NCBI GenBank assembly: GCA_038207625.1
Contig: JBBQZO010000075.1
Location: 1-6,295, forward strand
DNA: 6,295 nucleotides
Direction of reading: 5' to 3'
Origin: JBBQZO01 sp038207625
Lineage (GTDB): Bacteria; Pseudomonadota; Gammaproteobacteria; Burkholderiales; Burkholderiaceae_D
Shown one piece after another: positions 1-6,294 of this stretch. Position 1 is the first letter of the stretch, and every line of letters starts with the position of its first letter. The notes under the pieces were generated by a model that made no database searches, was not told the DNA's origin, and was given only the letters and a program-made list of their open reading frames with translations. A program made the position numbers and the translations under genes.

Positions 1-1
1 C

Positions 2-133
2 CTTGCCATTATCCGCGATGCCGCCACGGACCAAAACATTACCGAAGCCACGCCGCTGAAAAACCACCGGCCCAAAACGCTGAACCGGTACGCGGCGCGT
101 GCAGCCAAAAACCCTGGCAAAGGCCAACGTTAA
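2..133 (+). CDS. C-terminal fragment of an unrecognised protein (5' end outside window)
   Basis: An open frame enters from the left edge (first full codon at base 2) and stops at TAA 131-133, giving 43 residues that begin LAIIRDAATDQN and end AAKNPGKGQR. Third codon positions are mostly G or C, as in the other genes here, which supports real coding. The tail is polar and basic (many K, R and N) with no membrane segment or recognisable motif, so no function is offered. It converges on the alpha/beta hydrolase gene, and 223 bp separate the two stop codons. A perfect palindrome lies 4 bp after the stop and may end its transcript. With only 43 codons visible, the frame assignment is probable rather than certain. 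Confidence 0.5.
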   Translation, partial: LAIIRDAATDQNITEATPLKNHRPKTLNRYAARAAKNPGKGQR

Positions 134-137
134 GTCG

Positions 138-153
138 GCGTTAATATTAACGC
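138..153. repeat. Perfect 16-bp palindrome just after the left gene's stop; possible weak terminator
   Basis: GCGTTAATATTAACGC equals its own reverse complement. As RNA it could fold into a 6-bp stem (GCGTTA/TAACGC) with an ATAT loop, followed on the + strand by only three T. That is short for an intrinsic terminator, so it could instead be a protein-binding site. Its place 4 bp after a stop codon, in a gap between convergent genes, favours a transcript-end role. The remaining gap, about 154-356, shows no convincing gene, promoter or RNA. Confidence 0.35.
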
Positions 154-356
154 TTTGTACATAGCGAGTATGCCTCGTAAACGGCGTTTGATCAATGCCT
201 GCGCTTCGACCAAGTTCCCACAAGCAGAATTTTGTCTCCTAATACGGATGGAAAAACCGTCATTCACCCGACAGTCGCCCGCTGACACGAAGTAGCCCCC
301 AATACGGTGCACACAATTCGCGTTTTGCCGATGGATGACCGCCGCTGAGAAACCAT

Positions 357-1223
357 TTACGCGGCGGCGGCGCTGCGCTGGTGCAGCCACTCCGTCACCA
401 GCGGCCACAGAATCTTTTCCTGGTTGGCCTTGAAGAAACCGAAATGCCCGATCCGCGACAGCCCGAACTGCTCGGGCGTGAGCACCCGGTAGTCCACCTG
501 CGCGCCGGCGTAGGCCTCGTGCATCATGCGCGAGCCCGATTCAAGCAGCAGCTCGTCGTCGCTGAAGGTCAGGCCCAGCACCGGGTAGCGCGCACGCGCG
601 TATGCTTCGCGGGCGCCCGGCTCGCTCGACAACAGGTAGTCCGGGTGCAGGCACCAGCGCCGCCATTGGTACATGGCGCGGCGCGGAATGTCGCCCATGA
701 TGCCGATCCGGCTGCCGGGAAAGTAGCCGAACAAGGGGCACAGCAGCGGTGTCAGCAGGTGCCACAGCAAGGGCGCGCGGCGACGCACCTGCGGCTGGTT
801 GTGGCGCGCCGCGCCACTGCCCACGGCGACGTTGATCAGGCCGGCAACCCGGTGTGCCGACGGTAGCAGCGGCACGGTTTGTCCGCCCAGGCTGTGACCG
901 AGCACAAACAGCGGCGCCGCGCCGCGTGCCTGGCCGGCGTGCTGCAGCATCGCGTCGTAGTCGTGCGCGACCCAGTCGGTGATAGTCGCCTTGCACGCGC
1001 GCATTGAGCCGTTACGCGACTCTCCCATGCCGCGGTAGTCGAAGGTCCAGACCCGGTAGCCCATGCCCGCCAGAAACGCGGCGAAGTCGGCGTAGTAGGT
1101 CTGCGGCACCGCCATCGCGGGGCCTATCACCAGCTCGGCGCGCACCGCCTGTGCCGGTTGATAGCAATAGGCAGTCAATGGGTGGCCGTCGTTGGCCTTG
1201 ATGGTCAATTTGGTGCGTGTCAT
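357..1223 (-). CDS. Alpha/beta hydrolase, COG4757-like
   Basis: A 288-residue cytoplasmic serine hydrolase of the alpha/beta fold, with no signal peptide or membrane segment. Visible landmarks are the strand and oxyanion region LVIGPAMAVP (31-40), FDYRGMGES (61-69), the nucleophile elbow GHSLGG (109-114, Ser111), a probable acid Asp in FSDDELL (Asp222 or 223) and the catalytic His260 in IGHFGFF. The layout GHSLGGQ...IGHFGFF resembles the uncharacterised 'predicted alpha/beta hydrolase' group COG4757; this is from memory of the family. Substrate is unknown, an ester or lipid-like compound being most likely. The ATG lies 12 bp after the tetR stop, with a modest GGA six bases upstream of it. It therefore appears to be the second gene of the tetR operon and under the same operator. 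The triad is complete, so activity is expected. Confidence 0.9.
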   Translation of the reverse strand: MTRTKLTIKANDGHPLTAYCYQPAQAVRAELVIGPAMAVPQTYYADFAAFLAGMGYRVWTFDYRGMGESRNGSMRACKATITDWVAHDYDAMLQHAGQARGAAPLFVLGHSLGGQTVPLLPSAHRVAGLINVAVGSGAARHNQPQVRRRAPLLWHLLTPLLCPLFGYFPGSRIGIMGDIPRRAMYQWRRWCLHPDYLLSSEPGAREAYARARYPVLGLTFSDDELLLESGSRMMHEAYAGAQVDYRVLTPEQFGLSRIGHFGFFKANQEKILWPLVTEWLHQRSAAAA

Positions 1224-1235
1224 GGCGATTCCGTC

Positions 1236-1871
1236 TCAGGTTTGGGTGGAGGTGGCACGGCCGGCATCGGTGGCCAGGCTAAGCCAGGCTGCGCGGCTTA
1301 GTTCGTCAACTGCGGCGCGCAGGTCGATGCTGGTGCGCCCGCTCAGCCACAGGCGCGCCAGTTCTTGCGCCGGCCCCATCAGCAGCGGCCCGTACAGGTC
1401 GAACGGCAGATGACGCAGGATGCCTTGCTTGAACCACGGCTTATACATCTCGAACAGCACCTTGAAGTGGTTGCCGGTGAGCTTGCGGATGTTGTCCTCG
1501 TGGGCAGGGCTGACTGCTTGCCGTCGGGAAAACAGAAAACGCGCCAGGTCGGGTTGGTCGACGATCCAGCCAATATGCGTTTCCAGCAGCACGTGAATGG
1601 CCTGCTCGGCGGTGTGGGCCGTGCGGGTGCGGGCAATCAAACGCGCCCAGTAGTCGTCCAGCCCCTGTGCGAACAGGGCGGCGGCAATGCTCTCCTTGGT
1701 CCCGAAGTGGTGATAGATACTGCCCACCGAGGCGCCGCTACGCTGACGGATATCGTCGATGGTGGTCGCCTCAATGCCTTTCTCGGTGAAAACGGCCAGC
1801 GCGGCGGCCAGGATGGTGGTCTTGCGGTCAAGCGGCAAGGCGGGGTCGGGGGCGGTGTGATTCGTAGGCAT
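1236..1871 (-). CDS. TetR/AcrR-family transcriptional regulator
   Basis: A 211-residue DNA-binding repressor type. The N-terminal TetR domain spans about residues 16-65: helix 1 ILAAALAVFTEKG (20-32), then TTIDDIRQRSG (36-46), and the turn plus recognition helix ASVGSIYHHFGTKES (47-61), a textbook TetR signature. The remaining 140 or so residues are the helical ligand-binding and dimerisation domain, whose inducer cannot be read from sequence. Length is typical of the family. The ATG at 1871 is the only plausible start before the HTH, but it has no usable Shine-Dalgarno and lies only 7 nt after a strong -10 box, suggesting a leaderless mRNA. It is cotranscribed with the hydrolase and probably represses both genes through the nested palindrome overlapping its promoter. 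Confidence 0.95.
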   Translation of the reverse strand: MPTNHTAPDPALPLDRKTTILAAALAVFTEKGIEATTIDDIRQRSGASVGSIYHHFGTKESIAAALFAQGLDDYWARLIARTRTAHTAEQAIHVLLETHIGWIVDQPDLARFLFSRRQAVSPAHEDNIRKLTGNHFKVLFEMYKPWFKQGILRHLPFDLYGPLLMGPAQELARLWLSGRTSIDLRAAVDELSRAAWLSLATDAGRATSTQT

Positions 1872-1873
1872 AC

Positions 1874-1903
1874 CTAGAATAGTATTCTAGAATACAATTC
1901 TAG
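1874..1903. promoter_or_regulatory. Nested inverted-repeat operator, probably for the adjacent TetR regulator
   Basis: Two 17-bp palindromes overlap. The left (1874-1890) has perfect arms CTAGAATA/TATTCTAG around one central G. The right (1887-1903) has arms CTAGAATA/AATTCTAG with one mismatch. They are offset by 13 bp and share 1887-1890, so a perfect 14-bp palindrome GTATTCTAGAATAC (1882-1895) sits in the middle. Seen as a whole, the 30 bp pair symmetrically at 14 of 15 positions. The array covers the -10 box and the whole spacer of the tetR promoter. QacR is a known TetR-family precedent for two dimers on one overlapping 28-bp site. Binding by this particular TetR is inferred from adjacency. 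Confidence 0.8.
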
Positions 1904-1907
1904 TCAA
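1879..1907 (-). promoter_or_regulatory. Sigma70-type promoter of the tetR-hydrolase operon
   Basis: Read on the minus strand, a -35 box TTGACT (1907-1902) is followed by an exact 17-bp spacer and a -10 box TACTAT (1884-1879), each 5 of 6 to consensus. Only 7 bp separate the -10 box from the tetR ATG (1871-1869), so transcription should start at or within a base or two of the A of ATG. The boxes are embedded in the inverted-repeat operator, so a bound repressor would block polymerase directly. TACAAT at 1893-1898 on the + strand could be a -10 for a divergent transcript toward the acyltransferase, but it lacks a good -35. Confidence 0.8.
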
Positions 1908-2106
1908 AACAAAAACATGGTGAAACGCAAAGACTTTTTGAGTCAATTCGCCTCTCGCGCCACGAGCAAGGCGCCAACGCGGCGTCGTGGTCTTGCTGGT
2001 TCTCAGCGCACGCCCGACATCGCGCGCTCCATTGCGCTGGCATAAGCGCGCGCACGCGGAACGGGCTACCTTTGGAGTTCCCAGCTATCGCGTGGTTCGA
2101 TTCAAC

Positions 2107-3225
2107 GTGAACAAGTCCACATCCATTTACCTCGATCTGGTGCGCTTCTTTGCCGCAGCGACGGTGTTTGTCGTGCACGCAAACTATCCACGCTTCACCG
2201 GCGGCCTGCCGCTGGTGTGGCGCTTGCACGATCTGGGCAACGACGCCGTGATGGTGTTTTTCGTGCTCTCCGGTTACGTGATCGCGCATGTGTCGGCGCA
2301 CAAGGAGAATTGCTTCACGGACTACGCGGCAAGCCGACTGGCGCGGCTGTATTCGGTGGCCTTGCCGGCGCTGCTGCTGACGGTGGCGCTCGACGCCGTG
2401 GGCGTGCGGCTGGCCCCGTCCTTGTATGACGGCTGGTGGTTCCAGGCGGACCGGCCGGCGTTGCGCTTCGTCGCCAACCTGTTCTTCGTCAACGAGCTGT
2501 GGTTCACGTCGATACGGCCGTTTTCTAACGGACCATACTGGTCACTCGGCTACGAGTTCTGGTTCTACGCGATCTACGCGGCGGCCCATTACGGGCGCGG
2601 CCGGATGCGTTACCTGTGCGTAGCCGCCCTGCTTCTGCTGGTCGGGCCGAAGATCCTGTTGCTGTTGCCGGTGTGGCTACTTGGCGTGTTTGCCTACCGC
2701 TGCAGCCAGGCGCGTCCTGTGTCACTTGGCGGCGCCTACGCGCTAACGCTTGGCAGCGTGCTTGCCTATGTGGCGTTCCGCCAACTGCAATTACCTCAGC
2801 TGCTGCAGCATTGGAGCGACGCCAAAGTCGGGGCGCAATTTGCGCAGCAGCAGTTGGCGTGGTCGCAATATTTTTTGAGCAGCTATGTCATTGGCCTGCT
2901 GGTCGCGCTGCACTTTATTGGCGCGGCGACGCTGGCGCCCAGGATGGGGGAATCATTACTGGCGCTTGAGCGCCCGGCCCGACTCTTGGGCGGATACACC
3001 TTCGCCCTTTACCTGTTCCACTATCCCTTGCTGCAGTTTTTTGCGGCACTGAGCGTGCGCTGGGCCCAACCGGCATGGCAAGCTGCCATCGTCGTGACGG
3101 GCACGCTGATTGCGGTCGCGCTGCTCGGCTCCGTCACCGAAGCACGCAAGCACGATGTGCGGCGCTGGATACACAGCGGCTTTGCGCGTGTGGCGCGTGT
3201 GTGCGCGCCGGCCGCCCAGCGCTAG
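2107..3225 (+). CDS. Membrane O-acyltransferase, acyltransferase family 3 (OafA/YrhL-like)
   Basis: A 372-residue polytopic inner-membrane protein with about ten hydrophobic segments, expected to move acyl groups (often acetyl) onto sugars or other envelope or secreted substrates. Landmarks: the R-X10-H motif (Arg13, His24) typical of this family, FFVLSGYVIA (51-60), YWSLGYEFWFY (144-154), long hydrophobic stretches at about 170-196 and 209-224, and the late GGYTFALYLFHYPLL (295-309). The C-terminus is short, basic and cytoplasmic, and no SGNH domain is fused. The GTG at 2107 was chosen because NKSTSIYLDLVRF is where such proteins usually begin. In-frame GTGs at 2092 and 1987 are alternatives, and GGAG at 2074-2077 lies 14 bases before the 2092 GTG. 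No clear Shine-Dalgarno supports 2107. The gene diverges from tetR and converges on cysC. Its acceptor cannot be told from sequence. Confidence 0.9.
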   Translation: MNKSTSIYLDLVRFFAAATVFVVHANYPRFTGGLPLVWRLHDLGNDAVMVFFVLSGYVIAHVSAHKENCFTDYAASRLARLYSVALPALLLTVALDAVGVRLAPSLYDGWWFQADRPALRFVANLFFVNELWFTSIRPFSNGPYWSLGYEFWFYAIYAAAHYGRGRMRYLCVAALLLLVGPKILLLLPVWLLGVFAYRCSQARPVSLGGAYALTLGSVLAYVAFRQLQLPQLLQHWSDAKVGAQFAQQQLAWSQYFLSSYVIGLLVALHFIGAATLAPRMGESLLALERPARLLGGYTFALYLFHYPLLQFFAALSVRWAQPAWQAAIVVTGTLIAVALLGSVTEARKHDVRRWIHSGFARVARVCAPAAQR

Positions 3226-3304
3226 TGTTAATGCGGTGCTAGTGCTGGTGCTAGCGTTGGCGCGGCCATTAGCGCCTGCGGCAGCACGGCGTTGGCGTGC
3301 GCCA

Positions 3305-3985
3305 CTAGGCGACGGCGGGCGGCTCGGGCGGCAGCACGCAAGCGGCCGTCAGGTTCACGAACAGCAACGTGGCTGCGTTGCTCGGCGTTAGCAGCTCGGT
3401 GTCGAGCACCAGCGCCGGCTCCAGCGGTGCCTCGTAGGGCGAGCTGATGCCGGTAAATTCGGCGATTTTTCCCGCGCGCACCTTGGCGTACAAGCCCTTC
3501 GGGTCACGCGCTTCGCACACGTCGATGGACGTGCTGACATGCACTTCGATGAACTTTCCGGCGCCGATAATGTCTTGGGCCATGGCGCGGTCAGCGCGGT
3601 TCGGTGAGATAAAGGCGGTGATGACCAGCAGGCCGGCCTCGTTCATCAGGCGCGCCACCTCGGCGACGCGGCGGATGTTTTCGCGCCGGTCGGCGGGCGA
3701 AAAACCCAGGTCGCTGCACAGGCGCTGACGCACATGATCACCATCGAGCACAAAACAGGCGCGTCCGGCGTCGATCAGCATCTTCTCCAATTCATAGGCG
3801 ATGGTGGACTTGCCCGCCCCGCTCAAGCCCGTCAACCAGACGGTCGCGGCGCTCTGGCCAAAAAACTGCACCCGCTCGTCGGCGCTCACGTTGCCGCTTT
3901 GCCAGAACGTATTCGACAGAGCGTGGCCTGTCTGATAGATGCCGATCTGTCCCTGCGGGGTGCCGTTGTCGACGATGCTGATCAT
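3305..3985 (-). CDS. cysC: Adenylylsulfate (APS) kinase
   Basis: Phosphorylates APS at the 3' position with ATP to give PAPS, the donor for sulfotransferases and for reductive sulfate assimilation; cytoplasmic. The 226 residues show the P-loop GLSGAGKS (53-60), DGDHVRQRL (81-89), SPADRRENIRRVAEV (96-110), FISPNRADR (125-133), and the lid and substrate region DPKGLYAKVRAGKIAEFTGI (161-180) with SPYEAP (182-187), all typical of CysC. The first 25 or so residues extend beyond the usual start, and the last dozen are a loose Ala/Pro tail. The ATG at 3985 has a good AAGGGG Shine-Dalgarno five bases upstream. It stands alone, not fused to or next to sulfate adenylyltransferase genes, but is downstream of a sulfotransferase on the same strand. 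A dedicated PAPS supply is therefore the likely role; a housekeeping role in assimilation is the alternative. Confidence 0.96.
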   Translation of the reverse strand: MISIVDNGTPQGQIGIYQTGHALSNTFWQSGNVSADERVQFFGQSAATVWLTGLSGAGKSTIAYELEKMLIDAGRACFVLDGDHVRQRLCSDLGFSPADRRENIRRVAEVARLMNEAGLLVITAFISPNRADRAMAQDIIGAGKFIEVHVSTSIDVCEARDPKGLYAKVRAGKIAEFTGISSPYEAPLEPALVLDTELLTPSNAATLLFVNLTAACVLPPEPPAVA

Positions 3986-3990
3986 AGAAT

Positions 3991-3996
3991 CCCCTT
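3991..3996 (-). promoter_or_regulatory. Ribosome binding site of cysC
   Basis: AAGGGG on the minus strand ends 5 nt before the ATG at 3985. It decides the start, because the frame stays open for another 146 codons upstream with no better signal. Confidence 0.75.
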
Positions 3997-4045
3997 CATT
4001 TGGATGTGGACTGATGCCATGCGGCGCTGATGCCCAACGGCTCGT

Positions 4046-4054
4046 ATTATAACA
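4046..4054 (-). promoter_or_regulatory. Extended -10 promoter for cysC
   Basis: The minus strand reads TGTTATAAT, a perfect TATAAT (4051-4046) preceded by the TGn extended -10 element (4054-4052). No good -35 is present at 16-18 bp, which extended -10 promoters can tolerate. Transcription would begin near 4039, giving a 5' leader of roughly 55 nt that contains an 8-bp direct repeat (CTGATGCC on the + strand at 4011-4018 and 4027-4034) and ends in the AAGGGG site. This lets cysC be expressed apart from the sulfotransferase operon, though read-through is also possible. Confidence 0.6.
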
Positions 4055-4134
4055 ACCCTGCATACCGCGTTGCCCCGATTCACACGCGCAATGGCGCCGA
4101 GCACGGCGTCGCGACAGACTTCCGGGCGGATGGT

Positions 4135-4968
4135 TTAACAGCGAGTCTGACCGAGCCCGAGTTCGCTTAACAACCCCAGGCACATGCTGGCCGTCCGGTT
4201 GTCCTTGTCCTGCTCCTCGTGCCATGCCGACACCGACACTGCAACAATATTCAGAGCACCCAAGCGCCGAAACAGCGCGCGCAGCGTTGCGCAACTGGGC
4301 CCCATGTCGACATGGTATTTCAAGGCCGGCATCTCGGCGGCCGCATCGAGCACATCGGTGTCCCAGTGCAGGTAGACACTCTGGTCCGGGTTCAGGTGTT
4401 CCAGCACTTGGTCGATGCGGCAACGCACAATGGCCGAGGCCAGCAGCGCCTCCTCCTCGCCGGGATCGAGATCGCGCGCATCCGACAGCAGCACCTGACT
4501 CTCCGGATACGGACGCACCCCGACCTCGGTCACGAAGGCGGCGATCGCGTCGCGCGTCTCGGTGCGCCGGTCCTTGCGCCCGACCAGGATCGCCAACGGC
4601 ATGCCGCCGATGTACAGCGATTGGCTGGTGCCCCAGGTGTGAAAGTCGCCGTGCGCGTCAAGCCACAGGATCCGGTCGGGCGACTTGCCCGCCTTCTGCA
4701 GGCCGCCCAGCATGCCCAGCGACGACACGCAGTCACCGGAAATGCTCACCGGCACCTCGCCGCTGCTTGCGACCGCCTGCACCGCGTCGGCCAGAGCATG
4801 ATAGATCTTGCCCATCCGGCGCATCTGTTCGGTCTGGTTAGCGACCGTGCGTTCGTCGAACTCGGGCACCCTGACCACGTCCCAGTCGTTGCCATCCATC
4901 TCGCGCACCCGCTGCAGCCCGTCGCGCCACTGCCCCATCAGGTAGGGAACGATGAAATGCCGGTTCAT
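4135..4968 (-). CDS. Arginase/agmatinase-superfamily protein with altered active site
   Basis: A 277-residue cytoplasmic protein of the ureohydrolase (arginase/agmatinase) fold. Recognisable blocks: SISGDCVSS (75-83) at the place of GGDHS, the metal motif DAHGDFHT (104-111), and HWDTDVLDAA (201-210) at the place of SxDxDxxDP. Five of six metal ligands remain (Asp104, His106, Asp108, Asp203, Asp205), but Cys80 replaces the first His. In the later block NIVAVSVSAW (240-249), Ala243 aligns with the Glu that holds the guanidinium in arginase, as best I can align by eye. It is therefore probably a metal-dependent hydrolase whose substrate may not be free arginine or agmatine; a peptide or secondary-metabolite substrate fits its neighbours but is inference. 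The ATG at 4968 overlaps the sulfotransferase stop by 4 nt (ATGA), with GGAG eight bases upstream, so the two are translationally coupled. Confidence 0.88.
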   Translation of the reverse strand: MNRHFIVPYLMGQWRDGLQRVREMDGNDWDVVRVPEFDERTVANQTEQMRRMGKIYHALADAVQAVASSGEVPVSISGDCVSSLGMLGGLQKAGKSPDRILWLDAHGDFHTWGTSQSLYIGGMPLAILVGRKDRRTETRDAIAAFVTEVGVRPYPESQVLLSDARDLDPGEEEALLASAIVRCRIDQVLEHLNPDQSVYLHWDTDVLDAAAEMPALKYHVDMGPSCATLRALFRRLGALNIVAVSVSAWHEEQDKDNRTASMCLGLLSELGLGQTRC

Positions 4969-6203
4969 ATCCACTGCTCCGGATTCATCGGGTAACCGAG
5001 CCGTGCCATCATGGCGCGCACCTCGAGCCGCTCGCCCAGGCCGGTCAGCAAGTTTTCGCGCTTGCGCCAGCGCCCTGGGCCGGGCGCGGCGGTCGCCATC
5101 GTCAGCGGCAGCGTCGCCGGCATATCGAGCGGCGCCAGGCCGAGATAGTCGGTCAGCGTGGCAAGGATCTTGTCCGGTGCGAGCAAAAAATCCTCGAACG
5201 CGATGCGCAGCACCGGCACGCTGCAAGCCAGCACCGCCTTGTGCGACGACAGCCACTGGTTCAGACAAACCTCCTCGAGCGGCGCGTTGATGAACTCGCG
5301 CCAGTTCGGCGGCAAGTCGAAGTTCCACCAGCGCTTGCCGAACGGCGTCACATCCGAATAACCGTCGATGCGCAGCGTCATGCCGATGCGGTTCAAATCG
5401 TGCGAAAAAAAGCCCGTCGGCGACAGCCAGCCGTCCATCAAGCCGTTGACCGCCTGCGCGTAGCCGCGCGTCAGATGCACGTACTTGATGTCGGCCAGCG
5501 GAAACAGCTGGCGGTACATGCCCATCCGGTAGGCGTCCGGCGGCGTCTTGAACAGCAGCACGGTGTCGTTGGCGTCGTTTTGCTCGAACGCGCGCCGTCC
5601 CAGACGCGGCGTGACAAATGGCGGCTCCTCAATTTTTTCCGGCTGGCCGAAACACACCGCCGTGCCAACGTCCTTGACGCCGTCGTAAAACGCCAGCCGC
5701 CACGCGCCCTTGCCGAACACGCGCTCGAGCACGCTGCGCGACCAGCGCGCCGGATCGCCCGCCAGCGCCGGATCGGATTCGGCGAAGGCCGCGTCGAGCG
5801 CCGACATCAGGCGGTGCTGACCGTCCAGTTCCAGGCACAGGGTGGGGAACTGCAGCAGCAGGCGCCTGCGCCAGCGCTCCTTGATCTGCTGGGGCGACTC
5901 GCCGGCGGCGCACGGTACGGTCAGGTCGGCGGCGATATTGTCGAGCAAGGCGTCGCGATGGGTCACGAAGCCGATCGCGTCGCTGTCCGAATTATGGCCA
6001 AAACCGTTGCGACTCAGAATCAGGTAAGGTTCGATCTCACCGTCCATCGAGGCCACGTTCGGGTGCGCCGCCAGGACATCCTTGAGCAGGCTTGACCCCG
6101 AGCGCGGACTACAGACGATCACGGCCACCTTCCTGACCCAGCTACCGAGCTCGGAACGGGCGACGTTCCGGCTCCGATTCACGGCATCGATGCGGTCTAT
6201 CAT
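4965..6203 (-). CDS. PAPS-dependent sulfotransferase (Sulfotransfer_3-like)
   Basis: Transfers the sulfuryl group from PAPS to a hydroxyl or amine of an unknown acceptor; soluble, with no signal peptide or transmembrane segment. The 412 residues show the 5'-phosphosulfate loop CSPRSGSSLL (31-40), LLFKTPPDA (216-224), MYRQLFPLADIKYVHLTRGYAQAVNGL (229-255, the 3'-phosphate-binding region with Arg246), LRIAFEDFLLAPDKIL (332-347), the following LTDYLGL, and GRWRKRE (377-383). It is longer than the typical 300 or so residues, the extra length lying mainly between about 60 and 210. The ATG at 6203 starts 1 nt after the preceding stop (TGACATG) and has no Shine-Dalgarno, so initiation probably depends on ribosomes finishing the upstream gene. 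It is followed by the overlapping arginase-like gene and then cysC, which makes its donor. Acceptor type is not readable from the sequence. Confidence 0.92.
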   Translation of the reverse strand: MIDRIDAVNRSRNVARSELGSWVRKVAVIVCSPRSGSSLLKDVLAAHPNVASMDGEIEPYLILSRNGFGHNSDSDAIGFVTHRDALLDNIAADLTVPCAAGESPQQIKERWRRRLLLQFPTLCLELDGQHRLMSALDAAFAESDPALAGDPARWSRSVLERVFGKGAWRLAFYDGVKDVGTAVCFGQPEKIEEPPFVTPRLGRRAFEQNDANDTVLLFKTPPDAYRMGMYRQLFPLADIKYVHLTRGYAQAVNGLMDGWLSPTGFFSHDLNRIGMTLRIDGYSDVTPFGKRWWNFDLPPNWREFINAPLEEVCLNQWLSSHKAVLACSVPVLRIAFEDFLLAPDKILATLTDYLGLAPLDMPATLPLTMATAAPGPGRWRKRENLLTGLGERLEVRAMMARLGYPMNPEQWI

Positions 6204-6204
6204 G

Positions 6205-6294
6205 TCAGTGCGCAGGTTTGATTTTTTTCATCATGAAGGCGTAGAAGGTCTTCGTCGCGGCCTTGTCGGCCGACTTGACGCCCATCGCCCGCAC
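6205..6294 (-). CDS. C-terminal fragment of an unknown protein at the head of the sulfation operon
   Basis: The minus strand enters in frame at the right edge and runs 29 codons to TGA (6207-6205). The visible end is VRAMGVKSADKAATKTFYAF followed by a basic tail MMKKIKPAH. The 1-nt gap to the sulfotransferase start and good codon bias make this a real upstream operon member. The fragment is too short to name: it could be the end of an enzyme or a small protein. It has no transmembrane segment and no recognised motif. Confidence 0.65.
   Translation of the reverse strand: MRAMGVKSADKAATKTFYAFMMKKIKPAH

Noticed and set aside
170..295. 41-codon + strand ORF (begins MPRKRRLINACASTKFPQAE) in the gap after the left partial gene
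   Set aside because: No Shine-Dalgarno, no recognisable motif and codon use unlike the neighbours; such lengths are common by chance.
381..866. + strand open frame opposite the alpha/beta hydrolase
   Set aside because: Antisense shadow of a gene with a complete catalytic triad.
3259..3276. Hairpin GGCGC/GCGCC between the convergent acyltransferase and cysC genes, within GCTAGTG-like near-repeats
   Set aside because: Only a 5-bp stem with an 8-nt loop and no T run on either strand; not enough to call a terminator. The near-repeats are short and imperfect.
4095..4108. Hairpin CGCCG-AGCA-CGGCG after the arginase-like gene
   Set aside because: Five-bp stem without a T tract on the minus strand; such stems are frequent in GC-rich DNA, so it is not called as a terminator.
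4219..4995. Long + strand open frame (258 codons) opposite the arginase-like gene
   Set aside because: Antisense shadow of a gene with intact metal-site motifs; the translation shows no recognisable domain and there is no promoter or ribosome binding site.
4069..5328. Upstream extensions of the arginase-like frame to 5328 and of the cysC frame to 4423
   Set aside because: Both extensions overlap other real genes. The family starts at 4968 and 3985 have proper ribosome binding sites, and the added residues resemble out-of-frame high-GC translation.
5241..6095. Long + strand open frame (284 codons) opposite the sulfotransferase
   Set aside because: It is antisense to a gene with clear family motifs. 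Its translation is rich in R, A, H and Q without motifs, as expected from the complementary strand of high-GC coding DNA.
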